Source: a bacterium (lineage in GTDB: Bacteria > Desulfobacterota > GWC2-55-46). From it: a DNA stretch of 5,284 nt. A program made the position numbers and the translations under genes. Positions 1 through 4,250 of this stretch are shown in pieces. The stretch spans positions 1 to 5,284 of the forward strand of contig DAIDBB010000239.1 in assembly GCA_027310325.1 (NCBI GenBank), read 5' to 3'. The notes under the pieces are model-generated. The model saw nothing but the letters and a program-made list of their open reading frames with translations. It did no database searches and had not been told where the DNA came from. The first letter of the stretch is position 1. The number at the start of each line of letters is the position of its first letter.

Positions 1-554
1 ACTTCCGGCGGGACCGCGGGCGCGCTCTTGCCCGTCAGCACGAAATTGACCGCCCAGAAGCCGATCGCCTCCCGCTTTGCGAGGATCACATTTTCGCCGG
101 GCGAATCCCAGATATACTGTTCGGGCATGCCTGTCTGTTCCGCCGGCTCACCCAGCCGGGATTTAACGAACCGCAACGTCTCCCCAAGCAGCCTGCCGGA
201 TTCCGTCAGGCCGCCGCCCTTGCTCGTATACTGAAGGGCCATAAAAGATATCTTCCCATCGACGGCGCCGATAAACAGGCGCCAGCGGTTGTGATTGAAG
301 GCCAGATCGGGAGCGCTGAATATCCTTTCGCCCGGGACGTCGGACCAGCCCGGGAACGATTGGAGCATTCCATGCTCCTCGGGTGCGGCCTCGACCAGAC
401 CGCGGGCGGTCTTGATGTCCTGGCCGAGGTAATATTCACCGACCCCGTAGAGCCCTTCCGCACGGGTCTCGTTTATCGCGTAAAGCAGCGATAGAACGAT
501 TGCAAAGGCTCCCAGCCGCTTCAAATAGCGAGACTTCTCCATGGGCTTGATCAT
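1..554 (-). CDS. secreted protein of unknown function (C-terminus cut by left window edge)
   Basis: The frame is open from the ATG at 554 to the left edge, giving 184 complete codons and no stop, so the 3' end lies outside the window. I do not recognise the family. Residues 1-32 look like a Sec signal peptide: basic start, hydrophobic core AFAIVLSLLYA, likely cleavage after TRA. The mature part has a G-Q-D-I-K-T-A-R segment (44-51), then VDGKISFMALQY (98-109), a helix-like stretch around 117-134, then LGEPAEQ and QYIWDSPGENVIL. This order (a 'LGxxxxxA' opening, a strand, then a 'LGEP' turn) loosely recalls small BamE-like or DUF-type periplasmic folds; that is a weak inference. A GAGGAG lies 14 nt before the ATG, farther than usual; a second in-frame ATG ends at 542 but has no better site. 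It is separated from the upstream YXWGXW gene by 105 bp containing two inverted repeats. Confidence 0.8.
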   Translation of the reverse strand, partial: MIKPMEKSRYLKRLGAFAIVLSLLYAINETRAEGLYGVGEYYLGQDIKTARGLVEAAPEEHGMLQSFPGWSDVPGERIFSAPDLAFNHNRWRLFIGAVDGKISFMALQYTSKGGGLTESGRLLGETLRFVKSRLGEPAEQTGMPEQYIWDSPGENVILAKREAIGFWAVNFVLTGKSAPAVPPE

Positions 555-581
555 CGGGCTTTCACCGTCTCCTCGCGGGTC

Positions 582-600
582 TCCGGGGCCGTGCCCCGGA
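582..600 (-). repeat. GC-rich hairpin with 8-bp perfect arms
   Basis: TCCGGGGC at 582-589 is exactly complementary to GCCCCGGA at 593-600, with a 3-base loop. On the minus strand the hairpin lies in the leader of the leftmost gene, 28 bases before its ATG, and can be extended by GGGT/ACCC pairing across a small bulge. No run of T follows, so a Rho-independent terminator is unlikely. mRNA-stabilising structure, attenuator-like structure or a REP-like repeat are all possible. The base pairing is seen directly; the function is not known. Confidence 0.7.
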
Positions 601-601
601 C

Positions 602-617
602 CCGGTATCGATACCGG
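602..617. repeat. 16-bp perfect palindrome centred on ATCGAT
   Basis: CCGGTATCGATACCGG reads the same on both strands with no central spacer. It lies one base from the GC hairpin at 582-600, so the two form a tandem pair. A spacer-free even palindrome of this length suits a dimeric protein binding site better than an RNA hairpin, but it could also be one unit of a dispersed intergenic repeat. No regulator is encoded in the window. Confidence 0.7.
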
Positions 618-659
618 CACTGCGCGTTGCGGATGGCCTGAAGCGATCTCAACGCGGGC

Positions 660-1664
660 TTATCGAGGCCCTCCCCTTTCTTCTCCGGGCATTTCCTTTT
701 TGCCTCTGGCCTTTTCCTTCGGCGGCACGGGTTGTACCGCCTCCGGCCGCCGTCCGGGTTCGGGGCGTAGTCCCGGCGCTACGCCTTCCGGCGCTCTCCG
801 TTGTTCCGGCGCTCTCCGTGCCCCTGGCGCGGCGCGTTCGGGCTGACCGCCCGGCGGAGGCATTTCAGCGCCGCGCCGGGGGGTCCCAACGCGTTCGCCG
901 GTCTCGGCCTTTCGCCCCGGCTGCGCCCTGGACGGAGCTCCCGCCCTGCCAGAACTTATGACGCCGCGGCCGGTGAATACGCCCGGCTTGGGCGTGGCGG
1001 CAACGGCCGGACGTCCGCGGTTTACCGTGGCGCGTTGTCCGGAATTCAATCTGGCGGCCCGCATCTGCTCCTTTTGGCCGCCTGTGAGCGCGGAACGTTG
1101 TTCGCGGGCCGCGGCCAGTTGTTCGGAAGTGGGGCGGGCGGCGGTGCCGCCGGGCCCTCCGTTGAAGCTCGCCCCGGACGGACGGACGTTCATGACCCTC
1201 TTGGTGTAAACGTTCGTGACGTTCGTTACGCTTATGTTATTGACCGTACGGTTGTAATAGAACGTTCCGCCTCTCCAGTATCCGCCGCTGTAGCCGACGC
1301 CGCCGTAGCCGTAGCCGTAGTTGACGCCGCCGTAAAAGCCCACGACCGGCCCCCAGTAGCCTTCGTGCCAGAAATATGCGCCGTCGCTCCATGCCCAATA
1401 GCCGGGGGTCCATAGCGCGCCCGCGAAGGGCGCCTCCACCCACACGCCCGGCACCCAGTAGTAGCCGAAATCCGGGTCCCAGGCCCAGTAGCCCGGCACC
1501 CAGATAAACCCCGGGCCCGGCCAGGCAGGCTGAACGTAGACGGGGATGGCCGGCGGGGCGACGGCAACCGACACGCCGACGAAGACCCCGGCGCGGGACG
1601 CGGCAGGCGCGTTAAACATGGATACCGCAAGCAAAAACGAAAGAATCAAAATAAGTTTTTTCAC
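660..1664 (-). CDS. secreted YXWGXW-repeat protein with Pro/Arg-rich tail
   Basis: This 334-residue protein starts with GTG at 1664, preceded by GGAGAGAG at suitable spacing. Residues 1-25 form a signal peptide (MKKLILILSFLLAVSMF, cleavage near SRA/G). Four W-x-x-G-x-W units follow: WVPGYW (55-60), WVPGVW (70-75), WTPGYW (85-90) and WHEGYW (99-104), spaced 14-15 residues apart, as in the YXWGXW repeat family. Next come a Gly/Tyr-rich block (about 107-138), an Asn/Val/Thr segment (NRTVNNISVTNVTNVY, 138-153) and a helical stretch with RPTSEQLAAAREQ (177-189). The block NRGRPAVAATPKPGVF resembles the conserved C-terminal motif I recall from these proteins. Residues from about 240 are low-complexity Pro, Arg, Gly and Glu and end in a charged tail. 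The molecular role of the family is not established; an exported, envelope-associated location is inferred. It appears to be transcribed from its own promoter at 1718-1726. Confidence 0.9.
   Translation of the reverse strand: MKKLILILSFLLAVSMFNAPAASRAGVFVGVSVAVAPPAIPVYVQPAWPGPGFIWVPGYWAWDPDFGYYWVPGVWVEAPFAGALWTPGYWAWSDGAYFWHEGYWGPVVGFYGGVNYGYGYGGVGYSGGYWRGGTFYYNRTVNNISVTNVTNVYTKRVMNVRPSGASFNGGPGGTAARPTSEQLAAAREQRSALTGGQKEQMRAARLNSGQRATVNRGRPAVAATPKPGVFTGRGVISSGRAGAPSRAQPGRKAETGERVGTPRRGAEMPPPGGQPERAAPGARRAPEQRRAPEGVAPGLRPEPGRRPEAVQPVPPKEKARGKKEMPGEERGGPR
786..820 (-). repeat. two-copy 18-bp tandem repeat inside the YXWGXW gene tail
   Basis: TTCCGGCGCTCTCCGT occurs at 786-801 and again at 804-819, giving a period of 18 bases. 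On the coding strand this encodes RRAPEQ followed by RRAPEG in the low-complexity tail. The in-frame period suggests that the tail grew by slippage or unequal exchange without breaking the reading frame. Confidence 0.8.
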
Positions 1665-1717
1665 GATAACTCTCTCCGTCGCCCGGCGAAATCAGCCGTC
1701 TTCGTTTCAATGCGCAA

Positions 1718-1726
1718 ATTGTAGCA
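1718..1726 (-). promoter_or_regulatory. candidate extended -10 promoter for the YXWGXW gene
   Basis: On the minus strand this reads TGCTACAAT: a TACAAT hexamer (5 of 6 matches to TATAAT) preceded by the TGn extension. An A7 run lies just upstream. No good -35 sits at 16-18 bases, which is usual for extended -10 promoters. Transcription would begin near 1711, giving a leader of roughly 47 bases before the GTG at 1664. Confidence 0.55.
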
Positions 1727-1816
1727 GATTTTTTTCAGCCCATCGGCGGCGCGGCGCGCGGGAAGTCCATCGAGACGCACGCGCCGGGGCGCAGTGAGCA
1801 GAGACCTCCTCCCCCG

Positions 1817-1861
1817 TTATCGATAATCCCCCCTGTCCCGGCCTTCCGCCTGCGCGGGGGG
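1817..1861. repeat. intergenic inverted repeats: TTATCGATAA palindrome and C6/G6 arms
   Basis: TTATCGATAA at 1817-1826 is a perfect 10-bp palindrome. Immediately beside it, CCCCCC at 1828-1833 can pair with GGGGGG at 1856-1861 around a 22-base GC-rich loop, and CCTTCC inside that loop can pair with GGAAGG as an alternative. The block lies between the stop of the SH3-like gene and the promoter of the YXWGXW gene. It could contribute to transcription ending, but no T-tract follows the G-run on the minus strand. The palindrome shares the ATCGAT core with the one at 602-617. Confidence 0.45.
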
Positions 1862-1881
1862 AAGGGGATCGGATGCCCCTT
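1862..1881 (-). terminator. weak hairpin just after the SH3-like gene stop
   Basis: AAGGGG at 1862-1867 pairs with CCCCTT at 1876-1881 around an 8-base loop, three bases past the TAA of the secreted SH3-like gene. On the minus strand the stem is followed by C-rich sequence rather than T, so it is a poor intrinsic terminator for the operon. On the plus strand it is followed by TATTTA, but no plus-strand gene runs into it. Its position argues for a role at the operon end; the call is tentative. Confidence 0.3.
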
Positions 1882-1884
1882 TAT

Positions 1885-2460
1885 TTACTCGCACGCGTCA
1901 ATATGGGCGAACGCGCCGGTCTCCCTGGTCCAGCCGGCGTTGCCGTCCCTGTCCTGGATTAAGACCCACCATTCGTACCCGGGCCGCGATAGGACACGGG
2001 CTATCCGCGAGTCCGGCGGCGCGTCGTCCGGCACGGCGATCTCGGCGGAATACGCCTTGCCCCTGTACCAGAAAAGGTCCGCGCCCTCGCCCTGATAATA
2101 CAGCGTGTATACGGCCTCACCCGGCTGAAGGGAGATCTCCGGATACCTCCCGTCCGGCGCGATGCCGACCTGAACCGGTTTTACGATCCTGGTTACTCCA
2201 TATTTTCTCGTGATGACGACGCCCGTCAACCCCCGCACCGTCAGGTCTTTCTTGACGCGAAAGGTGACCGGCGATCCTTCGGACCGGCTTACATGGGCGT
2301 TCAAGCCCCTTGTCGAAACCCATTGCCTGTAAGCGCAGCATTCGAAAGGGCACGCGCCCCAGTCGTAGTACGGAAGCTTTGGCCTGTCGGTGTTTTCCGC
2401 AAAGGCAAGGCGCGCGGAAAGAGCGATCATCACCGACGTCATCAGTATCTTTATCTTCAT
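1885..2460 (-). CDS. secreted SH3-like protein with CPFECC motif, function unknown
   Basis: The product has 191 residues. Residues 1-21 form a signal peptide with an AFA cleavage site, so the mature protein starts at about ENTDRPKLP. Residues 29-42 read LPYYDWGACPFECC and are followed by YRQW. I associate this motif with uncharacterised secreted bacterial proteins having SH3-like halves. Residues 63-132 look like a small beta domain (VTFRVKKDLTVRGLTGVVIT, then LQPGEAVYTLYYQGEG and WYRGKAY). Residues 163-189 (WWVLIQDRDGNAGWT ... FAHIDAC) resemble the last strands of a bacterial SH3 fold. Cysteines C37, C41, C42 and C190 would reach the periplasm and could form disulfides. The ATG overlaps the stop of the upstream hydrolase gene by 4 bp (ATGA), with GGAGG four bases before it, which indicates translational coupling. 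I cannot assign a biochemical activity. Confidence 0.88.
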   Translation of the reverse strand: MKIKILMTSVMIALSARLAFAENTDRPKLPYYDWGACPFECCAYRQWVSTRGLNAHVSRSEGSPVTFRVKKDLTVRGLTGVVITRKYGVTRIVKPVQVGIAPDGRYPEISLQPGEAVYTLYYQGEGADLFWYRGKAYSAEIAVPDDAPPDSRIARVLSRPGYEWWVLIQDRDGNAGWTRETGAFAHIDACE

Positions 2461-3281
2461 AGGGCCTCCAGATACTTGAGCAGCCTCTCCCTCATGGCCT
2501 TGTCCGTAAACGCCTCTATGTGACCTTTGCCCTCGGCGGGCCAGAACTCCTTGGGCGAAAGGGCCGCGCCGTAGAGCTCAGTGCCGTGGCGGAACGGCAC
2601 GACGCGGTCGAGCGTGCCGTGGGTAAGAAGGACGGGGACAGGGTTTATCTTTTTTATCCATTCGACGGGGCTGAAGTCGTCGTTAAAAAATATGGAGGCC
2701 GGGTATTGAAAGGGCCGCGTTACAATGAACTCCGACAACTTGTCGCGGACGATTTCCCTGTAGTCCGAAAAGGCGCTGTCGATGACCACGGCCTTCAGCA
2801 TGCCCCTGTCCGGCACGCCTGCCGCGGCGTATACCGCTATCGCCCCTCCGAGGCTCTGCCCCAGGACTATTACCGGGCCGGGACGCGCAAGGCCTAGGGC
2901 CTTGGCGAGGGTCGCCCTTCCGTCGATATTTACGCCCGCAAGCGTCGGGCTACCGCCCGACTGTCCGTACCCCCGATAATCGAATATAAAGAGGTCGTAG
3001 CCCCCGGTCACGAGCCAGAGGACGTTATTTACGTGCGTGCTCATGTTGCCGGCGTTGCCGTGAAAGAATACGACCGTGCCGCGCATTTTACCGGGAGTCT
3101 GAAGAAGCCAGCCGTGGAGGGTTACGCCGTCAGGGGTCCTGAAAAAGACGTCCCTGCGGTCGAACCCGGCGATGGCGGGGTTTTTGACGAGGGTCCTGCC
3201 GGGGTAGAAAAACAGCCCCGAACAGCCGGAGGCCAGGAAGAGCGTGAGGAGCAGAAGGATATGGACGGGCCTTTTTATCAT
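2457..3281 (-). CDS. BEM46/ABHD13-like alpha/beta-hydrolase lipoprotein
   Basis: This is a complete 274-residue serine hydrolase. The N-terminus is a lipoprotein signal: basic start, hydrophobic core LLLLTLFL, lipobox LASGC with the lipidated Cys at 20, and Ser at +2, which fits outer-membrane sorting. The fold is clear: HGNAGN (74-79) at the oxyanion-hole loop, DYRGYGQSGGSPT (101-113), the nucleophile elbow GQSLGG with Ser143, HGTLDRVVP with the acid Asp225, and GKGHIEAF with the base His254. The spacing matches BEM46/YfhR-type hydrolases, which usually have an N-terminal membrane anchor. The natural substrate is unknown for most members; an ester or thioester is expected. The start lacks a clear Shine-Dalgarno site and lies 15 bp after the stop of the small membrane protein gene, so reinitiation is plausible. 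Its stop overlaps the start of the secreted SH3-like gene. Confidence 0.93.
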   Translation of the reverse strand: MIKRPVHILLLLTLFLASGCSGLFFYPGRTLVKNPAIAGFDRRDVFFRTPDGVTLHGWLLQTPGKMRGTVVFFHGNAGNMSTHVNNVLWLVTGGYDLFIFDYRGYGQSGGSPTLAGVNIDGRATLAKALGLARPGPVIVLGQSLGGAIAVYAAAGVPDRGMLKAVVIDSAFSDYREIVRDKLSEFIVTRPFQYPASIFFNDDFSPVEWIKKINPVPVLLTHGTLDRVVPFRHGTELYGAALSPKEFWPAEGKGHIEAFTDKAMRERLLKYLEAL

Positions 3282-3296
3282 CTTGAAATTTCGCGG

Positions 3297-3479
3297 TCAG
3301 CAACCCCGGTCGTTGCCCCCACCGCCGAGGTCGCCCCCACCGCCGCCCGCCGCCCGTGCCGCAGCCGCCGCGCCGCCGTAAAAGCCGCGGCGCCTTCCGG
3401 CGATTATTGAGATGATGAAGACGAGGCCGATGAACAAGAACGGCCACCGGCCTCGACCCGCCGCCTCAGGTCTTCTCAC
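3297..3479 (-). CDS. 60-residue membrane protein with Gly-rich tail, unknown function
   Basis: The GTG at 3479 lies 3 bp past the stop of the beta-barrel gene, and the frame ends 15 bp before the hydrolase ATG, so it fills the space between them neatly. Residues 1-12 are basic and hydrophilic. Residues 13-28 (WPFLFIGLVFIISIIAG) form one membrane helix followed by an RRR stop-transfer cluster, predicting a cytoplasmic positive patch or an N-out anchor. The rest is Ala/Gly-rich with two GGGG blocks around Asp-Leu and ends NDRGC. The membrane segment uses mainly C-ending codons (ATC, TTC, CTC, GTC), like the neighbouring genes, which supports real coding. There is no clear Shine-Dalgarno site; coupling to the upstream gene is likely. 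The tail recalls Gly-rich ends of TPM/YgcG-type membrane proteins, but no TPM domain is present. It could be spurious, since GC-rich sequence opens frames easily. Confidence 0.6.
   Translation of the reverse strand: MRRPEAAGRGRWPFLFIGLVFIISIIAGRRRGFYGGAAAAARAAGGGGGDLGGGGNDRGC
3315..3344 (-). repeat. 12-bp direct repeat encoding Gly blocks
   Basis: GCCCCCACCGCC occurs at 3315-3326 and 3333-3344, a period of 18 bases. On the minus strand it gives two GGCGGTGGGGGC units encoding the Gly-rich stretches of the small membrane protein. The G-runs on that strand could form a G-quadruplex in DNA or mRNA just ahead of the hydrolase start. That is an inference from composition only. Confidence 0.6.
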
Positions 3480-3482
3480 CCG

Positions 3483-4124
3483 CTAGAAGTGAAAGGCCGC
3501 CCCGATGTATATCTGGCTTACCCGGTATTTGACGTCGCGGAAACCGTTTGTGTCGAAGTCGAAGTTGGCCCCGCTGTATTTGTATTCCCCGAAGACGGAC
3601 ATGTTCGGGCCAAGGGGCATATCGACCCCCGCGAGCACCTGCCAGCCGAGCTCGTCGTCGCTTTCGCTAAAGATGGGCGAGACGAGGCCCCCCGGCTCGG
3701 TCACGGTCCCGTCCCCTATGCGCCCGTGGAACCATCCTCCTCCGACGCCGACGTAGGGCCTGATGTTCCCCATCGGATAACGCAGGAGGACGTTGCCGGT
3801 AAGCGAAAAGACGCTTACGTCGGAGCTTACGTCCGCGGTTATGCCGTTTTCCGTCAGTGTATTAAGGCTCGGGAAGTGGGCGTTCACGTCCACCTGCGCG
3901 CCTATATAAGGGTTGCTCCGGGCCCAGAAACCGAGCTTGCCCCCTATGGCGACCCCGTCGTTAAAGGTGAACGTGCCAGTGTTGCCGGTCACGGTGTCCC
4001 TTACGTCGGCGTCGTGCGGGACGGCGGCCCCGATGTAGGCCGCCATGTAATTTTCAGCGCGCGCCGTCCCGGCGCTCAAGAACGCGCCGCTCAAGGCCAG
4101 TGCAAAGACAAGGACTTTTCTCAT
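3483..4124 (-). CDS. outer-membrane beta-barrel protein (OmpA/OmpW-like, 8 strands)
   Basis: The product has 213 residues. Residues 1-23 are a signal peptide with cleavage after ARA. The mature protein shows alternating hydrophobic strands joined by short turns and long polar loops. Likely strands are near 25-34, 58-68, 72-82, 102-115, 122-134, 158-169, 174-186 and 199-213. This predicts an eight-stranded barrel of the OMP_b-brl type. It ends YIGAAFHF, with the C-terminal Phe and alternating aromatic pattern recognised by the BAM machinery. IRPYVGVGGGWF (121-132) and LGWQVLAGVDMPL (159-171) are typical strand motifs of this family. A ligand or pore function cannot be read from sequence. The ATG at 4124 has AGGAGG at ideal distance, by far the strongest ribosome site of the cluster. 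It is the first gene of the four-gene unit after the promoter at 4198-4226. Confidence 0.92.
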   Translation of the reverse strand: MRKVLVFALALSGAFLSAGTARAENYMAAYIGAAVPHDADVRDTVTGNTGTFTFNDGVAIGGKLGFWARSNPYIGAQVDVNAHFPSLNTLTENGITADVSSDVSVFSLTGNVLLRYPMGNIRPYVGVGGGWFHGRIGDGTVTEPGGLVSPIFSESDDELGWQVLAGVDMPLGPNMSVFGEYKYSGANFDFDTNGFRDVKYRVSQIYIGAAFHF

Positions 4125-4129
4125 GGCTT

Positions 4130-4135
4130 CCTCCT
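4130..4135 (-). promoter_or_regulatory. consensus Shine-Dalgarno site of the beta-barrel gene
   Basis: AGGAGG on the minus strand, within GGGAGGAGGAA, lies 5 bases before the ATG at 4124. It fixes that start and suggests high translation of the barrel relative to the downstream small-protein and hydrolase genes, whose sites are weak. Confidence 0.85.
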
Positions 4136-4197
4136 CCCGGAATGGTTCACGGTTGCGGTCCGGTTATCACGTCCTTCGGATATCGTCTCCGCTATCA

Positions 4198-4226
4198 ACT
4201 CTATACGGGCAAATGACTGAAGTCAA
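4198..4226 (-). promoter_or_regulatory. candidate sigma70-type promoter for the envelope operon
   Basis: On the minus strand TTGACT (4226-4221; 5 of 6 matches to TTGACA) is followed after exactly 17 bases by TAGAGT (4203-4198; 4 of 6 matches to TATAAT). Transcription would start near 4191, leaving a leader of about 66 bases before the barrel ATG. The element begins 24 bases past the acyl-CoA synthetase stop, with no hairpin between them, so readthrough from upstream could add to its output. Confidence 0.55.
4214..4225. promoter_or_regulatory. small palindrome overlapping the -35 element
   Basis: TGACT-GA-AGTCA is a perfect inverted repeat with 5-bp arms and a 2-base centre. One arm is part of the -35 hexamer of the candidate operon promoter, where a repressor would block polymerase. 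The arms are short enough for chance, and no regulator gene is present nearby, so an operator role is only a possibility. Confidence 0.3.
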
Positions 4227-4250
4227 GAGGGAGATTTTACGGCCCGCTTT

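Larger units (their letters stand above)
555..659 (-). other. intergenic leader between the YXWGXW gene and the leftmost gene
   Basis: This 105-bp gap holds two adjacent perfect inverted repeats (listed separately) and a GAGGAG that probably serves the gene starting at 554. I see no convincing -35/-10 pair on the minus strand. The leftmost gene may therefore be co-transcribed with the YXWGXW gene, or use a promoter I cannot recognise. No T-tract follows either hairpin, so neither resembles a standard intrinsic terminator. Confidence 0.5.

Noticed and set aside
801..1415. 204-codon open frame on the plus strand opposite the YXWGXW gene
   Set aside because: Composition is Ala/Arg/Gly/Pro-rich with no motif, whereas the minus strand gives a clear signal peptide and WxxGxW repeats.
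1661..1780. 39-codon GTG-started minus-strand frame whose stop overlaps the YXWGXW start codon
   Set aside because: It has no Shine-Dalgarno site, and the likely -10 promoter lies inside it, so the transcript would begin downstream of its start. Codon use is not biased like the neighbours.
1862..1881. Strong Rho-independent terminator for the operon
   Set aside because: A 6-bp stem is present but no T-tract follows on the transcribed strand. It is kept only as a weak call.
3301..3400. CRISPR or tandem-repeat array in the GCC-rich stretch
   Set aside because: Only two 12-bp copies with an 18-bp period exist, fully explained by Gly codons in a reading frame; there are no spacers of CRISPR size.
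3130..3447. 105-codon minus-strand frame overlapping the small membrane protein and the hydrolase start
   Set aside because: It is Arg/Pro-rich without a domain and overlaps about 150 bp of a firm gene in another frame.
3489..4220. 243-codon open frame on the plus strand opposite the beta-barrel gene
   Set aside because: It is a GC-driven shadow: the opposite strand encodes a signal peptide, a full barrel and a C-terminal Phe with a consensus ribosome site. The plus frame shows no recognisable domain and runs through the candidate promoter.
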